From an uncultured Bacteroidaceae bacterium (GTDB taxonomy: Bacteria > Bacteroidota > Bacteroidia > Bacteroidales > Bacteroidaceae): a stretch of 64,000 nucleotides of DNA. The stretch's first letter is position 1; each line of letters begins with the position of its first letter. The notes under the pieces were generated by a model. It saw nothing but the letters and a program-made list of their open reading frames with translations. It did not search any database and was not told the DNA's origin. Shown one piece after another: positions 24,794 through 33,602 of the stretch. The DNA lies in contig CALUIR010000001.1 of NCBI GenBank assembly GCA_944320785.1, forward strand, positions 62,001-126,000, read 5' to 3'. Made by a program: the position numbers and the translations under genes.

Positions 24794-26533
24794 TCAATAT
24801 CCCGGATTTTGCACCAAATATCCCTTATCCATTTCACCGGTTGAGAAAGGATGACGATACATTTTCTTCGTAAAGGTTCTTACTTCAAAAACATACGGTT
24901 CATAACGGCATTCATTGCTTCCATCTATTTTGTATATTTTAAGACCATACATGTCACCCCGCATCACACCATCTTCTTCACAAATCTCCCAACGGCGTGT
25001 GTCATACAGCCGATGGCCTTCCATGCACAGTTCGATGGCTCTTTCATTCCGCACTTTCTCCCTGAACTCTGCCTGTGACAAACCTCTAGGCAAGGGCGGC
25101 ATGCCGGCACGGTCTCTGATCTCATCCACCGCATCATACGCTTCCGTTGGAGGCGTGTCATAATACTCATTCAACGCTTCCGCATAATTCAAATAGAACT
25201 CAGCCAAACGGAAAATGCAACCTTTCGGATATACACGTATATTATCTCTCCGGCTAATCATATAAGGTACAGGTTTGTGCATATAGACTCCCGTAATGCA
25301 TTTGTCAGCACCTGTCTCCGACATATCCATAGAAAGATTGTCCGTAGAGTTCCAAGGACGTCCTTGATAAGTAGCCGTCTGGCGGAAACGCGGATCCAAT
25401 TCTTCAAACTTTGCCATCAAATCGTCACCGCCTTCCATGTTCCAAGTCTGCGGAGTACCGTCTTTCTTCTCATATTTCATGACGAAGTTGAAAGTCATCT
25501 GCAAACCACCACCTGATCCTCCAACCGTGCTAGGTATATGGCCATTCCACGGGAAATGCCCGGTTCCAACCAAGCCCTTACGCTGGTCAGCCAATATAAC
25601 TTCTTCATTATCAGGATTATCCCAAACATATTGATAAGAAACATCCTCACCGGTATTAGGATCTTTCTGGTTCCGCACTAATTGTATCCCGGTACGCGCA
25701 GCCTCATCCAGCACATCCTTTGCCGCATCAGCCGCCAATTTCCAGCGTTCCCGATCATAATCACCTAAGATAATCAAGTCATTGTTGCTTCCGTTGTCCA
25801 AATAAGGCTTTGCCGTATTGAAAGTAGGACTTGCGGCATACAACAATGTCCGAGACTTCAAACACATGGCTGCCACGTTAGTCAACCGCCCCCTTTGAGC
25901 TGTTGTCAGTTCATTCGGTTTTGGCAAACGTGTAATGGCTTCTTCGCAATCATCCAAAATGAACTTCAACACTTCTTTCGCCGTGCTTCTAGGTACTTTC
26001 AAGTCACCACCTATATCCAACCGTTCCCGAAGGATAGGCACACCACCATATTTCCGGAACAATTCAAAATAATTCAAGGCTCGAATCAGATACGCCTCAC
26101 CTTTTACCCTTTTCTTAAAATCCGGGTCATCAAAAGGCGCATCATCTATACGTTCAAGCAACGTATTGCATCTCCGAATTGCCACCCAATGCGTATTAAA
26201 GCGCAAATCTCCCGTATTGCTCCGGCTCATGGCGCCGGAGTTCCATGGCGCTTGACACCAATACCATCCCTGTGCCACTTCCGCTTCATCTGTTGCTGCG
26301 CCGGAACCAATATCGCTCATGTCCCAACTATCCCAATACGGAAAATCACTTTTTACACCCACAAAATAAGTACCTGCCACAAAATAATCCACTTGGACTG
26401 CAGAAGAGAAGATGGTATCTTCCGTAACGTCCACACCAGGTGCCTTTTCCAAATAGGCATCGCACGACCAATATACCGTACTCAGCGATATTGCCAAAAA
26501 CAAAAAGGCGATTTTATATGTCAATTTTTTCAT
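24794..26533 (-). CDS. SusD/RagB family glycan-binding lipoprotein (pair 1)
   Basis: This 579-residue SusD homologue has a lipoprotein signal (STVYWSCDAYLEKAPG), an early helical segment (KGEAYLIRALNYFELFRKYG) and the conserved C-terminal RNERAIELCMEGHRLYDTRR. It is predicted to be a surface lid protein of the SusC1 transporter. It starts 12 nt after SusC1 ends and is followed 28 nt later by SusC2, so the two pairs lie in tandem on one transcript. It is clearly diverged from SusD2, so the pairs are unlikely to be a recent duplication. Confidence 0.96.
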   Translation of the reverse strand: MKKLTYKIAFLFLAISLSTVYWSCDAYLEKAPGVDVTEDTIFSSAVQVDYFVAGTYFVGVKSDFPYWDSWDMSDIGSGAATDEAEVAQGWYWCQAPWNSGAMSRSNTGDLRFNTHWVAIRRCNTLLERIDDAPFDDPDFKKRVKGEAYLIRALNYFELFRKYGGVPILRERLDIGGDLKVPRSTAKEVLKFILDDCEEAITRLPKPNELTTAQRGRLTNVAAMCLKSRTLLYAASPTFNTAKPYLDNGSNNDLIILGDYDRERWKLAADAAKDVLDEAARTGIQLVRNQKDPNTGEDVSYQYVWDNPDNEEVILADQRKGLVGTGHFPWNGHIPSTVGGSGGGLQMTFNFVMKYEKKDGTPQTWNMEGGDDLMAKFEELDPRFRQTATYQGRPWNSTDNLSMDMSETGADKCITGVYMHKPVPYMISRRDNIRVYPKGCIFRLAEFYLNYAEALNEYYDTPPTEAYDAVDEIRDRAGMPPLPRGLSQAEFREKVRNERAIELCMEGHRLYDTRRWEICEEDGVMRGDMYGLKIYKIDGSNECRYEPYVFEVRTFTKKMYRHPFSTGEMDKGYLVQNPGY

Positions 26534-26545
26534 TGCAATAAGAAT

Positions 26546-29500
26546 TTAGAAATTAATGTTCAATCCCATATTCACCGTCCTTGTCAAAGGATACGGTTCA
26601 TAATTGTTGCCATCATAAGAAGGAACTTCCGGATCTTCACCCGGCAGCAATCCGCACCACGTGAGCAGATTGGTTCCATTCACATACACACGTGCCGATT
26701 CAATATGCAGCTTCCGCAATGCATTGGCTTTGAATGTATAGCCTACTTCCACATTTTTCAGACGCAAATACCTGGAATCACGAATCCACAGCGTAGAATT
26801 CTGGTAATTATGCTCTTGAGAAGTACTGGAGGATACATGCGGAAACGTAATTTCCTCTCCATTTTCAAATTTCTCTTGCGTCCAACTGTAATCTTTCAGA
26901 TAATCCAACGCTGAGCCATCCTGATGCCATCCTTTTTGGAATTTCTTTGATGCCAGTTTGGATACATGGGCAGCCCCTGTGAACAAGACTGAGAAATCAA
27001 AGTTCTTCCAATTCCCACCAAATGAGAATCCGTAAGATATTTCCGGGAAAGGCGTATAACCGATAGGCACCATATCATATGAATCAATAATGCCATCCGC
27101 GTTCACATCCTTGTATTTCACGTCACCGGGTTGCAGTTTGTTGTTGTTCCATTGGGATACCGGACGGTTCGGGTCGTTCACTTCTTCCCATGTGTTATAG
27201 AAACCTTCTGCAATCAACCCGAAATACTGTTCAAATGGCTTGCCGGTGCGCTGCATGTAAGGATACTTCCGATCCACCTCGTCCATCTCAATAATCTTGT
27301 TGCGGGCAAACGTGAACAATCCCTTCACCCAATAAGAGAAATCTCCCACTTGGTCATTATACGTAAGTTCCCCATCAAAACCATAATTCTTCATTCTTCC
27401 CAAGTTATACGCAGGAAGTTCTGCACCCACAATCTGAGGCACAGTACCACGGTTCGCCAGAATGTTGTCCCTTCGTTCCATAAAGTAGTCTCCCGTGAAG
27501 TGGATCTTATTGTCCCAAAAATAAATATCTGCACCGATATTCATCTTCTTGGCACGTTCCCATGTCAAATCCGGGTTGCCAATCTTTCCTTCCGAAGCCG
27601 TCATTTCCACTTTATTGTAATCCGTCCCGCCATACCACGTTCCGAACCAATAAGCGTTATTGGCTGCAATGGCATTGCCATTATTGTCACCCGTATAATA
27701 AGTATAGGTGGTAGGCAAGTACAAGAAACGCTGGCCTCCAATCTTGTCGTTGCCGACTTCACCATAAGAGCCTCTGATTTTCAAGAAGCCCACTACTTTG
27801 TTTTCCGGGAAGAAATCTTCCTCGCTGACAACCCATCCTAATGAATAAGCGGGGAAGAAACCGAAACGATGGCCTTTCGCGAAATTCTCCGTACCATTAT
27901 AACCAGCATTAAACTCTGCCAGATAACGGTCTTTATAAGAGTACGTGATACGCCCTACCAGACCTGTATAGGCACTCGGTATCTTATACAGCAAATCCGG
28001 GTCGAATTCCTTGCTTTGGTTATACAAGAGCAAACCGCCAATCGCATGGTCGCCAAACTCCCTCGAATAGTTCAAGCCTGCCTCAAAGTAAATCCGGCTC
28101 CGCTGTCCGAAGGTTTCTGTGATGTTGTAAGGCGACGGAGTACCTTGGGGAAGGAAGCTAGGTGATCCATCCGGCATCTTCACAGCCCGATACGTCTGCA
28201 CTTCTTTATAATAGCGGGTTTGATGCCTGTTGTATTGCTGGTATGATACCGTGGCATGCGCGCTCAGCCCTTTTGTCAGGAAGCCAAGGTCGTAAGTTGG
28301 CCTTACGGACACGTTCAATTGGTTTGAATAAATCTTCAGGCCGCCGGCATTAATCATCAAGCGGGTCACCGGGTTTCTCGAATAATTGTAGCGGCCGTCC
28401 AAATTCTCAATCACCATGCCGTCATAAACACCGGGACCTGACGTAGGCGGGTGGGAAAATGCATAGGACAGGATAACTCCCGTGTCTTCGTCCGGACGGT
28501 TGTTGAACTCCATTTGGTCAGACACATTCAAGGTCACGCTTAAACGATTCGTCACCTTAAAGTCGAAGTTCGTACGGAAGTTGTAACGGTCGTAACGGAC
28601 TTGCGCGTCATAGTCAGGCACCAGGTCGGTGTTATTATACAAACCGCCTTGCGTGAACACGCCCAACGACACGAAATACTTGACTCTCTCCGTGCCACCC
28701 CTCAGGTTGATGTTGTGCTGGGTCTGCAAACTCACGTCCTTGAACAACATATCCACCCAGTTGGTATTCGGATAGAAAACAGGGTCAGAACCGTCCTTGA
28801 ATTTCTGCAATTCCTCATCGGTGTACACCGGGTCATAACTACCCGTCAGGTAACCATCATACTTGCGCGTCTCGTTCAGTTGGTAAGCCCAGTTGTAAGC
28901 ATCCATCGGCTCACGCAAGTTGGTGAATGAATTGAGGGCAAAATTCGTGGAAACGCTCAACTTCGGCTTTTGCACCGATCCGCGTTTCGTGGTAATCAAA
29001 ATCACGCCATTGGCACCACGCACACCGTAAACGGCCGTAGCGGAAGCATCTTTCAAAATGGCCACGTTCTCGATTTCGTTCGGATCCAAGTTGTTGTAAT
29101 TATCTACTTCCACGCCATCCACCATGACCAAGGGATTCTGCAAATCACTGTCATACGAACCAGAGAAAGAGCCGATGCCACGGATACGGACAATCGACTG
29201 GTCGTTGCCCGGCTCACCCGATTTCTGCACAGAAATAAGACCCGGCAAACGTCCCACCAACGCGTTACTGATGTTGGCTTGTGACGACTGCGTCAATGTC
29301 TTTGTGTTGACAGAGGAAATGGCACCTGTCACCGTTTCTTTCTTCTGCACGCCGAAACCAACGACCACCACTTCGTCCATGATTTGCGTGTCTTCAGACA
29401 GGCTAATGGTCAGCGGCTTGAAGTTTTTCACAGTATAGGTCACCTTATCATAACCTAAATAGGTAAATTCCAATACATCCCCGATTTCAACTTCAATCGA

Positions 29501-29761
29501 GAACTTTCCATCCACATCCGTGATTGTGCCACGGGTGGTCCCTTCCACTACCACGGATGCCCCGATAAGAGGTTCCCCTCCATTAGCATCCAATACCACG
29601 CCTTGCAAAACACGAGGCGCGGAAGCCCTGCTTGCCGTTGTTTCTGCCCGCAAAGACACTGCCTGAACGAACAAAAAGGCCAAGCATACCACATACGAAA
29701 TCTTATGCAAAAAAGACTTCATACCCAAACATTTGAATCTAACGTTCTTGTGTTCTTCCAT
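26546..29761 (-). CDS. SusC/RagA TonB-linked outer-membrane transporter (pair 1, full length)
   Basis: This 1071-residue protein has a signal peptide, a CarboxypepD_reg domain at about residues 50-125 (LQGVVLDANGGEPLIGASVV), the TonB box DEVVVVGFG, a plug with NALVGRLPGLISVQKSGEPG and VAILKDASATAVYGVRGANG, and a barrel ending in VNMGLNINF. It should import oligosaccharides with SusD1 using TonB-ExbBD energy. The gene begins 31 nt after GH28. The longest open frame starts at 29761; an internal ATG at 29722 (MKSFLHK) gives a more standard signal peptide and may be the true start. Confidence 0.96.
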   Translation of the reverse strand: MEEHKNVRFKCLGMKSFLHKISYVVCLAFLFVQAVSLRAETTASRASAPRVLQGVVLDANGGEPLIGASVVVEGTTRGTITDVDGKFSIEVEIGDVLEFTYLGYDKVTYTVKNFKPLTISLSEDTQIMDEVVVVGFGVQKKETVTGAISSVNTKTLTQSSQANISNALVGRLPGLISVQKSGEPGNDQSIVRIRGIGSFSGSYDSDLQNPLVMVDGVEVDNYNNLDPNEIENVAILKDASATAVYGVRGANGVILITTKRGSVQKPKLSVSTNFALNSFTNLREPMDAYNWAYQLNETRKYDGYLTGSYDPVYTDEELQKFKDGSDPVFYPNTNWVDMLFKDVSLQTQHNINLRGGTERVKYFVSLGVFTQGGLYNNTDLVPDYDAQVRYDRYNFRTNFDFKVTNRLSVTLNVSDQMEFNNRPDEDTGVILSYAFSHPPTSGPGVYDGMVIENLDGRYNYSRNPVTRLMINAGGLKIYSNQLNVSVRPTYDLGFLTKGLSAHATVSYQQYNRHQTRYYKEVQTYRAVKMPDGSPSFLPQGTPSPYNITETFGQRSRIYFEAGLNYSREFGDHAIGGLLLYNQSKEFDPDLLYKIPSAYTGLVGRITYSYKDRYLAEFNAGYNGTENFAKGHRFGFFPAYSLGWVVSEEDFFPENKVVGFLKIRGSYGEVGNDKIGGQRFLYLPTTYTYYTGDNNGNAIAANNAYWFGTWYGGTDYNKVEMTASEGKIGNPDLTWERAKKMNIGADIYFWDNKIHFTGDYFMERRDNILANRGTVPQIVGAELPAYNLGRMKNYGFDGELTYNDQVGDFSYWVKGLFTFARNKIIEMDEVDRKYPYMQRTGKPFEQYFGLIAEGFYNTWEEVNDPNRPVSQWNNNKLQPGDVKYKDVNADGIIDSYDMVPIGYTPFPEISYGFSFGGNWKNFDFSVLFTGAAHVSKLASKKFQKGWHQDGSALDYLKDYSWTQEKFENGEEITFPHVSSSTSQEHNYQNSTLWIRDSRYLRLKNVEVGYTFKANALRKLHIESARVYVNGTNLLTWCGLLPGEDPEVPSYDGNNYEPYPLTRTVNMGLNINF

Positions 29762-29792
29762 CTTCTTAGATTTTTTGCATTCATACTAACTT

Positions 29793-31328
29793 TTATAATA
29801 TAACTTCTGACTTCTTGACTGCTTTATCCAGTTCTGCTTTTTTGCTGACCCGGATGAAATCATTGTCCGATGCATGGATTCCCCGGCTGGTTCCTCCTTC
29901 CACCTTGATGAACAAGGGTACGGTTTCTTCCCCCGCCCGGAATCCTGACAAGGACACATCCGAAGCGTTCACCAAACGAACCACCGGGCTTCCGCCACGA
30001 GGCACGTCGGCTTGGAAATTAGACAAGGACACGCGATGCACGTCGTCAAAGACAAAAGCCGGACGGGCATCCTCATGACGCACCTCGCATTGGATGTTCT
30101 CCATGGTCAGGTTCTCCACATGCCTCACATAAAAACCATACGCAGGGAGGACAGGCCCGAACATGCGGTTCTCCGGGTACTGGTTGACCTTTTCCGGCAC
30201 TTCCATCCGGGCATCTTCCTCGTTTGCGCCTCCGGCGTTAGACAAGAAAATGTCCCTCAACGTCACATTCTCCACATAGCTGCCCGGTATCCCGGTAATG
30301 GACGAAGTGATGAGGCTTTCGCTTTGCGCCACAACGTTCGATATCAACACATTCTTCAACGTGCCGCTGCCGCGCCGGTTTCCCAGGCGGATGAAAATGG
30401 GCGTCTGCACGTCCTGCATGGAAATGTTGCTGATGGCCACCCGGTCCATGACGCCTCCGTCCACCACTTCCAGCGCAATGCCGGAAATCACCGTGGTATC
30501 CGCCGTGATGCCTCGCAGCATCTTTCGCCACGAGCGGATGTTGTTTTCAGAAGCCTTTCTTATCACGCAGTTGCTGATGCTGATGTTGCGGAAGGCATGG
30601 AAGGAGCCGGTGCCGAACTTTATCCCGTTGCAGTTGGAGGCAATCACGCAATTGGAGACCGTGACATGCTCCACGTCGAAACCCGGTATCTCGGTCTTGA
30701 AGCAAATGCCGTCATCATCGCAGTCGATAAGGCAATCTGAAATCGTCACGTTCCGGCTGTTGACATCGATGCCGTCGCAGTTGTAGTTCCCATGGGAATA
30801 TATCTTCACGCCGGAGATGCGGATGCCGTCTGAAGCCGCGCAACGCAAGGTCCATGAAGCGGAATTATACAGGAAAACATCCTTCACCTGCACGTTCCGG
30901 CAACGGTCAAAGAGGATGACATGAGGACGATTCCCCTTTTCATCCCCAAACTGGAAATTGGCATGGTTGCCTTGCCCGTCGATGCAGCCTTCGCCACGGA
31001 CGGAGACATTTTCCGCATTCTGGGCCACCACCACGGCGCGGCTGTCACGGCTGTATGCCTGAGGGTCCGGAACGGCACGGAGCGTGCTTCCTCCGTGCAG
31101 GTACAAATGGACATTGTCTTTCAAAAAGACAGTCGAAGTCTGGTAAACTCCCGGAAGGACATGCACCGTGCCTCCGCCCGTCGCTGCGCAATGGTCAATG
31201 GCGGATTGTATCGCCTTCGCGTTATTGGCAGCATCCTGCGCCGCGCCAAAATCCAGTATCGAGGCATCATCGCCCCGCATATAGGCGGCAGCCAGGCAAA
31301 AAAAACCAAGTAGCAATATTTTTCTCAT
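29793..31328 (-). CDS. GH28 family (polygalacturonase-like) glycoside hydrolase
   Basis: This 511-residue secreted right-handed beta-helix protein has a signal peptide (MRKILLLGFFCLAAAYMRG). GH28 features are ILDFGAAQDAANNAKAIQSA, GGGTVHVLPGVYQTSTVFLK, the NCDGIDVNS motif in the NTD position and the acidic IDCDDDGICFKTE block. The usual H-G and R-x-K motifs are replaced by NCNGIKFGTGSFH, as in GH28 subfamilies other than classical polygalacturonases. It should cleave galacturonate-containing linkages in pectin or rhamnogalacturonan, but the exact bond is unknown. The ATG at 31328 was chosen over 31367 because it starts the signal peptide. It heads the SusCD block, 126 bp after repeat array 3. 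Confidence 0.88.
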   Translation of the reverse strand: MRKILLLGFFCLAAAYMRGDDASILDFGAAQDAANNAKAIQSAIDHCAATGGGTVHVLPGVYQTSTVFLKDNVHLYLHGGSTLRAVPDPQAYSRDSRAVVVAQNAENVSVRGEGCIDGQGNHANFQFGDEKGNRPHVILFDRCRNVQVKDVFLYNSASWTLRCAASDGIRISGVKIYSHGNYNCDGIDVNSRNVTISDCLIDCDDDGICFKTEIPGFDVEHVTVSNCVIASNCNGIKFGTGSFHAFRNISISNCVIRKASENNIRSWRKMLRGITADTTVISGIALEVVDGGVMDRVAISNISMQDVQTPIFIRLGNRRGSGTLKNVLISNVVAQSESLITSSITGIPGSYVENVTLRDIFLSNAGGANEEDARMEVPEKVNQYPENRMFGPVLPAYGFYVRHVENLTMENIQCEVRHEDARPAFVFDDVHRVSLSNFQADVPRGGSPVVRLVNASDVSLSGFRAGEETVPLFIKVEGGTSRGIHASDNDFIRVSKKAELDKAVKKSEVIL

Positions 31329-31453
31329 ATTCTGAATTATTAAAGGTTCATACTGTATATCGCGCACACTTTTGCAGGCAGAAAATCCCGCGCAACGAGC
31401 CGGGAAGTTGCAGGAAACGGCGAGGAAAAGTTGAATTGCCCCGGTGGGAAGTT

Positions 31454-31571
31454 CATCCTTAGGTTAAGGATGTGTATCCTTAGGCTGGGGATGTGCATCT
31501 TTAAGCTAAGGATGTGCATCCTTAGGCTAAAGATAAAGAAGTTGCCCGCACAAAGCAGGTTTCCCATACGG
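31454..31571. repeat. Array 3: four 21-bp quasi-palindromic units plus 36-nt tail
   Basis: Units begin at 31454, 31475, 31496 and 31517 (exact 21-bp period), with cores such as CATCCTTAGGTTAAGGATG. The 36-nt tail at 31536-31571 starts AAGAAGTTGCCCGCA and ends GGTTTCCCATACGG, the same length and layout as array 1. The opposite end is preceded by GGGAAGTT, as in array 1. The array lies between the second esterase gene (stop at 31624) and the GH28 start at 31328. The remainder of 31329-31623 shows no clear terminator or TAnnTTTG promoter. Confidence 0.9.
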
Positions 31572-31623
31572 CTGAATCGGGTTTCCTTTCCTGTCATTTC
31601 CCTGTTTGCCCCTCGTTGCCTTT

Positions 31624-33573
31624 TCATTTCTCCGTGCATCCTTTCCATGTATCTGTGCGGAAGGGCACGGCCATCAACCCTTCTTCGTTGCACAAATTAG
31701 CGCCCGGATTGTCAGACCAAGCGTAACGCACGGCTACCGGTTCTTTCACTTTGCCGGAATGAACCACCACTTCGTCCCCTCGGATAGAGGCTTTGGCCCA
31801 TTCAAATTTCCGATCGGCGCCCGCTATGGAGAAGCCTGTCACGTAACCATATTTGTTGTCCTTCACGCACAGGCCCTTCCCCGTGTTGGCAAAACGAACG
31901 ATTATCTTGTCACCGTCTATCCTGAAAGAGTCGCACACGGGGCCTTCGCACACCAAGTCTTTTTCGCCATACACATTGTTCCTTGCCAGCAAGGCTAACC
32001 GGCGGCCCACCTCCTGCTTGTTCACCGGATGGATGTTCAATGCATCGCCAATGTCATAAATCACAGCTTGCCCCGTGTTCGGCAAGGAAAGGGCCATTGT
32101 CTGCGCTTCCCGCAATTCCGCCCACTGGCTTTCCCGTGGAGCCTGGTCTTCCGGGTTCATATTGGCCAACGAGACCCAATAGAAGGGGAAATCATACCCC
32201 CATTGCTTCCGCCAGTCTTCTATCAATGCGGGGAACAGCGTACGGTAATCGTAGGCACGCCGTGTGTCATGCTCGCCTTGATACCAGATTGCGCCCCGGA
32301 TGCCGTAATCCACAAACGGGTGAATCATGGCATTATACAGCAATGCCGGGGCGATATTGGGAAGCAACTCGCAATACCCGAAATCCATGCTCACGGCCGA
32401 TTTCCTGCACTTCCATTTCCCGGACAAGGCGTAACGCACTTTGTCGTCGCCAGTCTCCAGGTAATAATCATCCGGCACGGAAATGAAACCTCCCGTATAT
32501 GAGAAATTATTGACCTGCACGACAACGGCATTCTCACCGGCCTTCAGCACGCCCTGAGGCACCTCGTAGATGCGCCGCTTGCCGGCACCACGGCTTTCGC
32601 CCACCTTCACGCCATTCACCCAAGCCACATCGCCATCATCGATGATGCCCAATGACAGGATGCCTGGCCGCCCCTTCGCGCTCTCCGGCAACTGCACCTT
32701 GCGGCAATACCACACGTTGCCAAGAGAATTGCCTAATGCCGTGGACACCCATGCACCTGGCACATTCATTTCTTCCCAACCCGAAATATCCGTGTCCGGC
32801 TCATACCATTTCCCCGCCATTCCTTTGTCATGCGCCAACGCCTGCTCAAAGCGTTGCTTTTTCTCCGCATTCTCTCTCTGGAAACGGCCATAATCTTCCA
32901 AGGCCAACGGGTCATAATCACTCTTCATCCTTTCCGGCAGCGGGTCGAAAGCCTCCCGGCTCATCCATGTACGCACACCGGTGGACCCCCACGATGCATT
33001 GATGATGCCGACAGGAACATTCAATTCCTCATGCAAATTCAAGGCATAGAAATATCCCACGGCAGTGAAATTGCCTACCGTAGCGGGAGAACAGATTTCC
33101 CACTTCACCTCCACCTCATCCTGAGGAGACCCGGCCATCACATGCGGCACATTGACGGCACGGATCATCGGATAATCAGCCCGCTTCATCTCGTTTGCCG
33201 CATCATATGCCTCTTTCACCCTGAATTCCATGTTCGATTGCCCGCTGCACAACCATACTTCGCCAAACAACACATCCCTTATCACAAGGTTCTCGCCGCC
33301 CGATGAAACCCGGATTTCATAAGGGCCGCCTGCGTCATGAGAGGGCAAAACCACCTCCCACTGCTCCTGCGCGTCGGCCACCGTGCTGTATTCATCCCCG
33401 GATATTCCTACCGTCACCGTCTTGCCCGCCGTGGCGCTCCCCCATATCTTCACAGGCATCCCCCGCTGGAGGACGGCATGGTCCGAAAAGACCGAAGGCA
33501 ACCACAGAGCGGCCGCTTCCACGCTGCCGCCCAAGAGGCAAAACAACAAAGCAAAAAACAGGTTGCGTTTCAT
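31624..33573 (-). CDS. Sialate O-acetylesterase-type (SGNH) carbohydrate esterase 1
   Basis: This roughly 649-residue secreted esterase (MKRNLFFALLFCLLGGSVEA signal) has a leading beta domain (LPSVFSDHAVLQRGMPVKIW), then the SGNH block GEVWLCSGQSNMEFRV with the nucleophile Ser, an inserted jelly-roll of the galactose-binding type (about residues 225-345), ALLYNAMIHPFVDYGIRGAI and WYQGEHDTRRA, and a catalytic region near DALNIHPVNKQEVGRRLA (Asp/His). In glycan loci this family removes acetyl groups from sialic acids or from plant polysaccharides; the pectin-like context favours the latter. The frame also has an ATG at 33606 whose A-T-G-A overlaps the GH36 stop codon; I prefer 33573, which begins the signal peptide and has AGGGAGAGG just upstream. 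Confidence 0.9.
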   Translation of the reverse strand: MKRNLFFALLFCLLGGSVEAAALWLPSVFSDHAVLQRGMPVKIWGSATAGKTVTVGISGDEYSTVADAQEQWEVVLPSHDAGGPYEIRVSSGGENLVIRDVLFGEVWLCSGQSNMEFRVKEAYDAANEMKRADYPMIRAVNVPHVMAGSPQDEVEVKWEICSPATVGNFTAVGYFYALNLHEELNVPVGIINASWGSTGVRTWMSREAFDPLPERMKSDYDPLALEDYGRFQRENAEKKQRFEQALAHDKGMAGKWYEPDTDISGWEEMNVPGAWVSTALGNSLGNVWYCRKVQLPESAKGRPGILSLGIIDDGDVAWVNGVKVGESRGAGKRRIYEVPQGVLKAGENAVVVQVNNFSYTGGFISVPDDYYLETGDDKVRYALSGKWKCRKSAVSMDFGYCELLPNIAPALLYNAMIHPFVDYGIRGAIWYQGEHDTRRAYDYRTLFPALIEDWRKQWGYDFPFYWVSLANMNPEDQAPRESQWAELREAQTMALSLPNTGQAVIYDIGDALNIHPVNKQEVGRRLALLARNNVYGEKDLVCEGPVCDSFRIDGDKIIVRFANTGKGLCVKDNKYGYVTGFSIAGADRKFEWAKASIRGDEVVVHSGKVKEPVAVRYAWSDNPGANLCNEEGLMAVPFRTDTWKGCTEK

Positions 33574-33602
33574 AAACCTCTCCCTTTCCATTTGCATGAC
33601 GC

